A DNA stretch of 44,712 nt from Thermoplasmata archaeon (GTDB lineage: Archaea > Thermoplasmatota > Thermoplasmata > Lutacidiplasmatales > UBA184). The stretch lies in the NCBI GenBank assembly GCA_030037815.1, contig JASHPZ010000086.1:1-44712 (forward strand), read 5' to 3'. Positions 7,838 through 14,185 of this stretch are shown piece after piece; positions within the stretch are counted from its first letter, which is position 1; each line of letters starts with the position of its first letter. The notes under the pieces are model-generated. The model was not told the DNA's origin. It worked only from the letters and a program-made list of their open reading frames with translations, and made no database searches. The position numbers and the translations under genes were made by a program.

Positions 7838-9046
7838 GTGCGGCTCTCCGTCTACATCCTGCGGCGGGCGATCCTCGTGCTCCCCGTCGTCGTGAGCGTG
7901 ATGACGATCACGTTCCTCCTGGTGAGCGCGATCCCGGTCCAGCAGCGGATGATCGCGACGTTCGGCCCCGCCCCGCTGAAGAACCCGGACGCCTACGACC
8001 CGACCGTCAGCTGCCGCCAGATCGGGATCGACCAGAACGGCTCCTGCGCCAACCCGACGTACGCGCTGTACGCCCACAAGCTCGGGCTCGACCAGCCGGT
8101 GATCGTGCAGTGGGGCGTCTACATGTGGAACACGATCACGCTCCAGTGGGGCTGGGTGAACAACCACAGCATCGCGGCGACCAACCAGCCCGAGATCCAG
8201 GGCCACACCGTGATCACGGTGATCGGCTGGTACCTGCCGTACACGATCGAGCTCGGGTTCCTCTCGCTCGCGCTCATCCTCCTCATCACGTTCCCGCTCG
8301 GCCGCATCGCGGCGGTCCAGCGGAACCGGACGTCGGACCACGTCATCCGCGCCTTCTCGTTCAGCGGGTTCGCGATCCCGTCGTACCTCGTCGGGAGCCT
8401 CCTCCTGTTCTTCACCATCCTCTCCATCGAGCCGAACTACGGGTTCCGCGACCCGTTCTGCCACAGCCAATCGACGTTCCTGATGCTCTACGGGTCGTGG
8501 CCGAGCCGCGCCTGCTTCCCCGGCGGGACGTATCCGGCGTGGCTCCAGAACGGCGTGACGAGCACCCCGACCGGTTTCCCGACGATCGACGCGGCGCTCC
8601 ACCACCAGTACTTCCTCGCGTTCGACACGGTGCTCCGCATGCTGCTCCCGGCCCTCGTGATCGCGATCGGCTCGGTCGCGGGGCTCCTCCGCTTCGTGCG
8701 GAACAGCATGCTCGAGGTGCTCAACCAGGACTACGTCCGCACGGCCCGCGCGACCGGGCTACCGGAGTCGAGCGTGATCAAGAAGCACGCCGGCCGGAAT
8801 TCGATGAACGTCGTCGTGACCGTGCTGGGGCTCACGTTCGCGGGGTTCCTTGGGGGGTTCCCGATCGTCGAGTCGGTGTTCGGCGTCAACGGCGTCGGCC
8901 GGATGTTCGCGCAGTCCGTCGTCAACCCGATCGACTTCGGCCTCCTGTTCGGCACGACGCTCCTGTTCACCTACATCGTCGTCGCGGCGAACCTCATCGT
9001 GGACGTGATCTACTCGATTCTCGACCCGCGCGTGCGGCTCGGCTGA
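7838..9046 (+). CDS. ABC transporter permease, DppB/OppB type (orphan)
   Basis: This 402-aa membrane protein resembles the first permease of peptide/nickel ABC importers. It has an N-terminal TM helix (YILRRAILVLPVVVSVMTITF), a large external loop, and a cytoplasmic EAA loop for ATPase coupling (DYVRTARATGLPESSVIKKH). The final helices end in the family-typical DPRVRLG. The extracellular insertions (about residues 45-125 and 195-255) are longer than usual and contain Cys pairs. Expected partners (DppC, DppD/F ATPases, binding protein) are missing: upstream is an APC permease and downstream a tRNA. The start is a GTG; no close Shine-Dalgarno is visible. Confidence 0.85.
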   Translation: MRLSVYILRRAILVLPVVVSVMTITFLLVSAIPVQQRMIATFGPAPLKNPDAYDPTVSCRQIGIDQNGSCANPTYALYAHKLGLDQPVIVQWGVYMWNTITLQWGWVNNHSIAATNQPEIQGHTVITVIGWYLPYTIELGFLSLALILLITFPLGRIAAVQRNRTSDHVIRAFSFSGFAIPSYLVGSLLLFFTILSIEPNYGFRDPFCHSQSTFLMLYGSWPSRACFPGGTYPAWLQNGVTSTPTGFPTIDAALHHQYFLAFDTVLRMLLPALVIAIGSVAGLLRFVRNSMLEVLNQDYVRTARATGLPESSVIKKHAGRNSMNVVVTVLGLTFAGFLGGFPIVESVFGVNGVGRMFAQSVVNPIDFGLLFGTTLLFTYIVVAANLIVDVIYSILDPRVRLG

Positions 9047-9093
9047 CGGCGTCGTCGCGCGTTTTCGCCGTCAGCGCGCGCGCCCGCGAAGGC

Positions 9094-9100
9094 CTTAATA
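9094..9100 (+). promoter_or_regulatory. TATA box for initiator tRNA-Met
   Basis: CTTAATA is centred about 28 nt upstream of the tRNA 5' end. Confidence 0.65.
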
Positions 9101-9124
9101 GAACGGGCTACTCCCCCGCGCCGC

Positions 9125-9229
9125 AGCGGGGTAGGGTAGTCAGGAAAGCGTCCGACCGGTGGTCGGACGTCCTGAAATCCCGACGGGCTCATAACCCGTA
9201 GATCCATGGTTCAAATCCATGCCCCGCTA
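9125..9229 (+). tRNA. Initiator tRNA-Met (CAT) with a D-loop intron
   Basis: The acceptor is AGCGGGG/CCCCGCT with the A1-U72 pair of archaeal initiators. The anticodon arm ACGGG-CTCATAA-CCCGT has the three G-C pairs typical of initiators. The T-arm is CATGG-TTCAAAT-CCATG and the discriminator is A. The D-arm is interrupted: GGG (9134-9136) and CCC (9179-9181) enclose a 42-nt segment. It reduces to a normal D-loop (AGTCAGGAAA plus flanking T residues) only after removal of a 30-nt BHB intron at 9147-9176. Mature length is 75 nt. CCA is not encoded. Confidence 0.93.
9147..9176 (+). other. 30-nt BHB intron in the D-loop of tRNA-iMet
   Basis: Drawn by hand: exon helix strand CAGG (9141-9144), bulge AAA (9145-9147), a 10-bp intron stem GCGTCCGACC/GGTCGGACGT with one G-T pair closed by the triloop GGT, helix strand CCTG (9171-9174), bulge AAA (9175-9177). 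Cleavage after the second bulge base on each side removes exactly 30 nt. It lies between tRNA positions of about 20a and 21, not the canonical 37/38. The outer helix is weak: only the D-stem GGG/CCC after a short gap. Confidence 0.85.
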
Positions 9230-9383
9230 GGGTCACGGCGAGTCGCACGACCGAGACGGGCGACCGCGGAGTCCCGCCGAAGACCCTGAGTCGAAGGGGC
9301 GCGTGTTCGGGCTCGGTCGACGGAAGGTACGGTCGAACAGGTGGGCCGGTCGGGCGTCGGCCCGACGCGTCCGGCGGAGGGCG

Positions 9384-9914
9384 TCAGTTCGACGGTTCGG
9401 AGGCGGTGGCGGCACCCGACGACTTCGCCTTTCCGCGCCGTCGCGTCGGCTTCTTCGACGCCGCCGGGTCGGCCGGGGGTTCGCCTTCCGGGTCGGACGG
9501 CACCGGGTCCGCCGCGGGCTCGGCGGCGACGGGCTCCGGGGGCGGGGGGGGTGCGACGGCGGGCACTTCGGGCGCCGGGGGCGGCGACGGTGCGACCGGA
9601 GGGGGAACGGAGGAGACCGGGGGTGGCGTCGGAGGCGCGACCGGAGCCGGGGTCGCCGCCGGCGGGGCCGCGGGAGAGGCCGGACGCGGAGGGATCGGGA
9701 CGAACTCCCCCGGCCGCCACGTGTGGGGCGCCTTGAGGATCGTCGGGTCCTTCATGAACAGGTCGGCGTGACCGCAGCCCCGGCAGATGCGGGTGCCGAG
9801 CGACAGCTCGCCGCCGGACCGGATGGAGAGCGTCCCGCGGCCGATCGTGCCGGTCTTGAGGTCGTTCACCCAGACGAAGTCGTTCGCGCCGCAGTTCGAA
9901 CAGACGGGGGGCAA
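9384..9914 (-). CDS. Zinc-ribbon protein with long Pro/Ala-rich tail
   Basis: This 176-aa protein is not assigned to a named family. Residues 1-55 form a likely zinc ribbon with two Cys pairs (CSNCG near the N-terminus and CRGCGHADLFM near 44), resembling nucleic-acid or protein-binding ribbons. From about residue 66 the chain is low-complexity Pro/Ala/Val, turning acidic (DPEGEPPAD) and then basic (KKPTRRRGKAK) near the C-terminus. There is no signal peptide or membrane helix. The start is TTG 9914, supported by GGAGAGG six bases upstream. It is convergent with tRNA-iMet and divergent from uspA. The function is unknown; the disordered tail suggests a tether. Confidence 0.7.
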   Translation of the reverse strand: MPPVCSNCGANDFVWVNDLKTGTIGRGTLSIRSGGELSLGTRICRGCGHADLFMKDPTILKAPHTWRPGEFVPIPPRPASPAAPPAATPAPVAPPTPPPVSSVPPPVAPSPPPAPEVPAVAPPPPPEPVAAEPAADPVPSDPEGEPPADPAASKKPTRRRGKAKSSGAATASEPSN

Positions 9915-9920
9915 GGGAAA

Positions 9921-9927
9921 CCTCTCC
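9921..9927 (-). promoter_or_regulatory. Shine-Dalgarno supporting a TTG start
   Basis: On the minus strand GGAGAGG ends 6 nt before TTG 9914 of the zinc-ribbon gene, which decides this non-ATG start. Confidence 0.55.
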
Positions 9928-9948
9928 GTTTCCCGAGGAGAACGCCCC

Positions 9949-9955
9949 GTAATAG
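9949..9955 (-). promoter_or_regulatory. TATA box for zinc-ribbon gene
   Basis: CTATTAC on the minus strand is centred 38 nt from the TTG, leaving a UTR of about 12 nt that contains the Shine-Dalgarno. Confidence 0.5.
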
Positions 9956-9993
9956 CCGTTGCTTCGCCGCGGCGCGCGCGCCCACGGAATCCC

Positions 9994-10000
9994 CATTAAC
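9994..10000 (+). promoter_or_regulatory. TATA box for uspA
   Basis: CATTAAC is centred 25 nt upstream of ATG 10022. Confidence 0.5.
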
Positions 10001-10021
10001 CCGCGGACGGTGCGCGGCGCG

Positions 10022-10489
10022 ATGGCGGACCCTTGGCTGCGCCGCATCACGGTCGCGCTCGACGGATCGGCGAACGGGGCCGCGGCGCTCGCCGCCGGCA
10101 TCGACCTGGCGCTGCGATACCAGGCGGAACTCGTGCTGCTCACGGTCGCGCCGTTTGTCCCGGCATACGTCGGGCCGAACGACCCGTTCGTCGCGCCGCC
10201 GATCTCGCAGAGCTCGGTCGCCGAGTACCAGAAGGTGGTCGCGGCGGCCGTCCGGCAGGCCGAGGCCGCGGGCGTCGCACACGTCACGGGAGTCTGCGAG
10301 GAGGGGATCGTCGCCGAGATGATCCTCGACCATCTGGAGAAGCAACCGAGCGACCTCGTGGTCGTCGGTTCGCGCGGGTTGTCGGCGACCCGTCGCCTAC
10401 TGTTGGGCAGCGTGTCGACCGCGGTCGTCCACCACGCACCGTGTCCGGTGCTGGTCGTGCGGCCCGCGCCTACGAAGCCCGGTGCGTGA
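10022..10489 (+). CDS. Universal stress protein (UspA family)
   Basis: This 155-aa single-domain UspA protein begins ITVALDGSANGAAAL, the first strand with the conserved Asp. It ends in the ATP-binding motif GSRGLSATRRLLLGSVSTAVVHHAPCPVLVV, which keeps the G-x2-G-x9-G-S pattern, so it should be an ATP-binding member. Its role in archaea is broad (stress or dormancy signalling) and cannot be specified. ATG 10022 was chosen over the ORF-track 9959 because of the TATA spacing and the family N-terminus. It overlaps the convergent L10e gene by 20 nt. Confidence 0.9.
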   Translation: MADPWLRRITVALDGSANGAAALAAGIDLALRYQAELVLLTVAPFVPAYVGPNDPFVAPPISQSSVAEYQKVVAAAVRQAEAAGVAHVTGVCEEGIVAEMILDHLEKQPSDLVVVGSRGLSATRRLLLGSVSTAVVHHAPCPVLVVRPAPTKPGA

Positions 10490-10976
10490 TCACGACGCGG
10501 GTCGGTACCGGCAGCTTGTGGGAGGCCTTCCGGAGGGCCTCCTTCGCGTCGTCCATGTGGGCGAGCGTGGTGTGGATCGTCAGGATCTCGCTGCCGATCT
10601 CCGCCCGGACGGCGTGACCGACCGGCTTGCCGAACGCCCGACGCATCCCGTCCGAGATACGGTCGGCGCCGGCGCCCATCGCCATCTTGTGTTCGCGCAG
10701 GATCTGGTGGGGGAAACGGCGGACCTTGAGGTGGTACTCGTTCGGCGCCGCCTTCTCGAGCACGCGGACCGCGCTGACGCGCGCCGCCTCGAGCGCGACG
10801 TCCCGTACCTGGGCCGCCTCCTCCATCCCGAGGCTCAGGCTGACGGGGAACTCCTGCCGGAGGTTGCCCGTGTCGAATTGCGTGACCCGGACCGCCGGCA
10901 CGCCGCCCATGTACTCCCGGCGGGTGTAGATCTGACCCTCCACCTTCCGGTACATCCGGGCGGGCTTGCGCGTCAT
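10470..10976 (-). CDS. rpl10e: 50S ribosomal protein L10e (uL16)
   Basis: This is the archaeal/eukaryotic L10 homologue of bacterial L16. It sits at the tRNA-binding face of the large subunit. The 168-aa sequence starts KPARMYRKVEGQIYTRREYMGG and contains the conserved LREHKMAMGAGADRISDGMRRAFGKP core, the loop that reaches the peptidyl-transferase centre. It is near full length. ATG 10976 lies 29 nt after a minus-strand TATA box. The 3' end overlaps uspA by 20 nt tail to tail. Confidence 0.96.
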   Translation of the reverse strand: MTRKPARMYRKVEGQIYTRREYMGGVPAVRVTQFDTGNLRQEFPVSLSLGMEEAAQVRDVALEAARVSAVRVLEKAAPNEYHLKVRRFPHQILREHKMAMGAGADRISDGMRRAFGKPVGHAVRAEIGSEILTIHTTLAHMDDAKEALRKASHKLPVPTRVVITHRAS

Positions 10977-11001
10977 GGGCGCGGCGGAGACGGGGCACCC
11001 G

Positions 11002-11009
11002 CTAAAAGG
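11002..11009 (-). promoter_or_regulatory. TATA box for L10e
   Basis: CCTTTTAG on the minus strand is centred 29 nt from the L10e ATG, wedged right behind the pantoate kinase stop codon. Confidence 0.6.
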
Positions 11010-11010
11010 C

Positions 11011-11934
11011 TTACGCCGGCCGACCGGCCGGCGGACGCCGGCGACCGGCGCGCGCGCCGCGGACGGCCAACCGGAGTTCGGCGCCGCGGGCGCCGGCGCG
11101 GGTCAGGAACTCGACGGCCCGTGCCCGGGTCGACCCCGCTCCGAGGTCCGCGAAGAACGACCCGCCGAACATCGCTTGGGCGGCCGGGACCCCCCGCCGC
11201 CGGAGACCCCGGAGGAGCGACCGCAGCGACGGCGGCGCGAGTCCGACGCGGTCGGTGAACGCCTCGCTCGCAGCCCAGAACTCGTCCCACTCCGTCCGAG
11301 GGCCCAGACGGTCGAGCGGGAGGGCGGCCGACCGAATGCGCCGGAGCCAGCGCGCGTCGGCGAGGATCTCGGGCGACGGGATCGGTCCCGTGACCGTGCC
11401 GACGAACACGACCCGGTCGCTCGCGGTGTGCGTGACGTGGCCCCACGGCGGCACGCCCGGGCGGTCCCGTACCTCGAGGCCCCCGCCCAGGATCGCGGCC
11501 ACGCCGCCCAGACCTCCGCCGCCGAACAGCTCGGCGAGGTGGGCCGTCTCCCGCGCGGATTGCGTCGACCGGCCGACCAGCGGGGCGACGGCGAGCCCGG
11601 CCGCGAGCGAGCCCGCGGCGCTCATCCCGAACCCCTGGCCGACGGGCAGGTCGTGACGGACGAGGACCACGCACCGCCCGCGCCGGTCTCCGACCAGCCG
11701 GCGCACGACCGTCTCGGAGATCGGGAGCGCGCCGCCCGACGCATCCCGCACGCGGACCGAACGCGCGGGTCCGGGGGACCAGCGCGCGATCGCCGACGCG
11801 CCGAGCTCGAGCACCAGGCCCGCCCCGACGGAGCCGCGGGCGCGCGGGTCCCGTCCCTCAGATTCGGGGCGGAAGATCCCGGTGACGTGGCCGGGCGCGA
11901 AGGCGGTGGAACGCTCGAACTCCGCCGGTGCCAT
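11011..11934 (-). CDS. Pantoate kinase (GHMP family, archaeal CoA pathway)
   Basis: This enzyme phosphorylates pantoate to 4-phosphopantoate, the archaeal route to coenzyme A. The N-terminus FAPGHVTGIFRP followed by GSVGAGLVLELGA is the signature of archaeal pantoate kinase (COG1829). LPVGQGFGMSAAGSLAAGLA is the GHMP ATP-binding glycine/serine loop. At 307 aa the length fits. The C-terminal tail is Arg/Pro-rich. Phosphopantothenate synthetase, the next enzyme, is not in the window. ATG 11934 is about 33 nt from a palindromic TATA box shared with the divergent PAN gene. Confidence 0.87.
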   Translation of the reverse strand: MAPAEFERSTAFAPGHVTGIFRPESEGRDPRARGSVGAGLVLELGASAIARWSPGPARSVRVRDASGGALPISETVVRRLVGDRRGRCVVLVRHDLPVGQGFGMSAAGSLAAGLAVAPLVGRSTQSARETAHLAELFGGGGLGGVAAILGGGLEVRDRPGVPPWGHVTHTASDRVVFVGTVTGPIPSPEILADARWLRRIRSAALPLDRLGPRTEWDEFWAASEAFTDRVGLAPPSLRSLLRGLRRRGVPAAQAMFGGSFFADLGAGSTRARAVEFLTRAGARGAELRLAVRGARAGRRRPPAGRPA

Positions 11935-11963
11935 CGGTCGGGGAGAATTCGGACGACTGACTA

Positions 11964-11971
11964 CTTATAAG
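11964..11971. promoter_or_regulatory. Palindromic TATA box between pantoate kinase and PAN
   Basis: CTTATAAG reads identically on both strands. It is about 33 nt from the pantoate kinase ATG and about 58 nt from the PAN ATG, which would have a UTR of about 30 nt. One box may serve both directions. Confidence 0.6.
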
Positions 11972-12025
11972 CGGGGGCGCTTTGAGAGGGTCGGAAAACG
12001 CCGTGGAGAGACCGTACGGACTACC

Positions 12026-13234
12026 ATGAGCGATTCTGAATCCCCCGCACCGTCGTCGCACGACGCCTACGACCGCGTGAACTTCCTCGAACTGCGGAAC
12101 ACGCAGCTCGCCGAGGCGATCAAGCGGGTCGAGAGCGAGCGGCACTACATGGAGGCGGAGATCCTCCGGCTCCAGCGGGAAGTGAAGCGCCTCAAGACGG
12201 AGCTCGACCGGCTGCGCTACCCGCCCCTCATCGTCGGGAGCGTCCGCGACGTACTGACCGACGGACGCGTCATCGTGAAGTCGTCGACCGGGCCGGACTT
12301 CGTCGTGAACTCGGCCGAGACGGTCGAGCACACGAAGATCACCGTCGGGAGCCGGGTCGCGCTCAACAAGCAGACGCTGGCCGTCATGGGCGTGCTGCCG
12401 GCATCGCTCGACCCGCTCGTCACGGCGAGCGAGATCGTCGACAAGCCGTCCGTCTCGTACGCCGACATCGGCGGGCTCACGGACCAGATCCGCGAGATCC
12501 GCGAGGCGGTCGAGTACCCCCTGCTGCGCTCGGAGCTCTACAAGAAGGTCGGCGTCGACCCCCCGAAGGGCGTCCTCCTGATCGGCTCCCCCGGGACCGG
12601 CAAGACGATGATCGCGAAGGCGGTCGCCCACCACACGAACGCGACGTTCGTGCGGCTGGTCGGCAGCGAGCTCGTCCAGAAGTACATCGGGGAGGGCGCG
12701 CGCCTCGTCCGCGAGCTGTTCCAGCTCGCCCGCGAGAAGGCGCCGACGATCATCTTCATCGACGAGGTCGACTCGATCGGCGCGAAGCGGCTCGAGGTCG
12801 CGACCAGCGGCGACCGCGAGGTGCAGCGGACGCTGATGCAGCTCCTGGCCGAGATGGACGGGTTCGAGCCGCTCTCGAACGTGAAGATCATCGCGGCGAC
12901 CAACCGCCCCGACATCCTGGACGACGCGCTCCTGCGGCCCGGCCGGTTCGACCGGATCATCGAGATCCCAGTCCCGACCTACCTGGGACGGGCGGAGATC
13001 TTCAAGATCCACACGCGCGGGATGGCGATCCGCGAGGCGGTCGACTTCGAGGCGCTCGCCTCCCGGTGCGACGGCGCCACGGGCGCCGACATCCGGGCCA
13101 TCTGCACCGAGGCCGGCATGTGGGCGATCCGCGAGGAACGCGACAGCGTGACGGTCGCCGACTTCGACCGGGCGATCGAGAAGGTCGTCGGCGAGGAAGA
13201 GCTCCGCAAGGAGTCGGTCACGATGTTCGCCTGA
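12026..13234 (+). CDS. pan: Proteasome-activating nucleotidase (PAN)
   Basis: This hexameric AAA+ ATPase unfolds proteins and feeds them into the 20S proteasome. Its 402 residues comprise an N-terminal coiled coil (about 18-65), an OB domain (about 66-125) and an AAA domain. Walker A is GSPGTGKT (187-194) and Walker B IIFIDEVDSIGAKR; the second region of homology is [21 protein letters not shown]. It ends MFA, so the C-terminal HbYX proteasome-docking motif has Phe in place of Tyr. ATG 12026 was chosen over the ORF-track 11882 because it sits downstream of the TATA box. No proteasome subunits are nearby. Confidence 0.93.
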   Translation: MSDSESPAPSSHDAYDRVNFLELRNTQLAEAIKRVESERHYMEAEILRLQREVKRLKTELDRLRYPPLIVGSVRDVLTDGRVIVKSSTGPDFVVNSAETVEHTKITVGSRVALNKQTLAVMGVLPASLDPLVTASEIVDKPSVSYADIGGLTDQIREIREAVEYPLLRSELYKKVGVDPPKGVLLIGSPGTGKTMIAKAVAHHTNATFVRLVGSELVQKYIGEGARLVRELFQLAREKAPTIIFIDEVDSIGAKRLEVATSGDREVQRTLMQLLAEMDGFEPLSNVKIIAATNRPDILDDALLRPGRFDRIIEIPVPTYLGRAEIFKIHTRGMAIREAVDFEALASRCDGATGADIRAICTEAGMWAIREERDSVTVADFDRAIEKVVGEEELRKESVTMFA

Positions 13235-13249
13235 CGGCGACGGGGCGCG

Positions 13250-14185
13250 TCAGGCGGTGGTGAACCGCCCGAAGATCCGCGGACCCGCGGGCACCGAGAG
13301 GTCGATCAGGTACGCCGGCGTGCCGGCGCGTTGGGCGACCGGCCGGTCGGCCGTCACCTGGACGGCCGTGCCGGAGAGCTCCTCCAGGGTCGCGGGCACG
13401 ACCTGGAGGCCGAGCGCGAGGTGGAGTTGGGCGCCGACGCCCGCGTCGCCGCGGTAGTACCGGCACTTCGTGAACTCGGTCCCGCGGACGGTCGGCGGGT
13501 CCCGGAGCGCGTCCGGCGGCGCGAGCACCTGGCCGCGGGAGATCTCGTCGGCGTCCGCCCCCTTCAGCGCGACCCCGACCCGCTCGCCGCATCCCGCGTC
13601 CTTCCGGTCGATGTCGTGGACCTGGATCGAGCGGACTTCGACGTCCTTCCCCGTCGGGTGGAGCCGGAGCTTGTCGTGCGCGCGGAGCGTGCCCCGCCGC
13701 ACCACCCCGAGCGCGACCGCGCCGACGCCCTTCACGGGGAACGAGTGGTCGATCGGGACCTCGACCGGGCCGTCCACGGTCGGGGCGGTCCACCCTTCCA
13801 TCATCGCCCGGAGGTGCGGAAAGTCGAGCGGCACGCGCGCGAGCGACTCGAGGCGGCTCCCCTTCAGCACGCGGGCGATCTCCGCGTCGCCGACGTTCGG
13901 GCCGAGGACGACCGTCGTCGGGCGGTCGCTCAGGTCGACGGTCGCGATCGTCTCGGCGACGGCGCGGTTCAGCTCGGGGACGACGAGGAGGCACTGGTCG
14001 GCCATCGCGAGGGCGACGAACAACGGCGCGAGCTTCTCGGGAAACTGGGTCGGCTCGACCAGCGTCACCGCGTGGCCCTCGAGCACGGTGTTGAACATCG
14101 AGACGTCCGAGGTCGTCCCCTTCTTGCCGAGCTCCTTCGCGACCTCGGTCGCGCCGACCACCGCCACCGTCACCCCGGTCGTCAT
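13250..14185 (-). CDS. EF-Tu/SelB-like translation-factor paralogue with degenerate GTPase domain
   Basis: This 311-aa protein has a G-domain-like N-terminal half and an EF-Tu domain-2-like beta barrel (about 165-245: FPVKGVGAVALGVVRRGTL ... ISRGQVL), then a third beta domain. The layout resembles a shortened SelB or aIF2-gamma. The nucleotide motifs are gone: no GxxxxGK[ST] P-loop at the start (VVGATEVAKELGKKGT), EPTQFPEKL where DxPGHE would be, and no NKxD. It is therefore probably a pseudo-GTPase. ATG 14185 overlaps the clpB stop codon (ATGA), so the two are translationally coupled. Similar SelB-like paralogues exist in other archaea; the function is unknown to me. Confidence 0.75.
   Translation of the reverse strand: MTTGVTVAVVGATEVAKELGKKGTTSDVSMFNTVLEGHAVTLVEPTQFPEKLAPLFVALAMADQCLLVVPELNRAVAETIATVDLSDRPTTVVLGPNVGDAEIARVLKGSRLESLARVPLDFPHLRAMMEGWTAPTVDGPVEVPIDHSFPVKGVGAVALGVVRRGTLRAHDKLRLHPTGKDVEVRSIQVHDIDRKDAGCGERVGVALKGADADEISRGQVLAPPDALRDPPTVRGTEFTKCRYYRGDAGVGAQLHLALGLQVVPATLEELSGTAVQVTADRPVAQRAGTPAYLIDLSVPAGPRIFGRFTTA

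Noticed and set aside
9138-9178. Reading the initiator tRNA as a pseudogene with a broken D-arm
   Set aside because: The insertion folds into a BHB motif and excision restores a normal D-loop; all other arms are perfect.
6598-9201. 867-aa plus-strand ORF
   Set aside because: It spans the permease, ABC permease and tRNA in a wrong frame with no family features.
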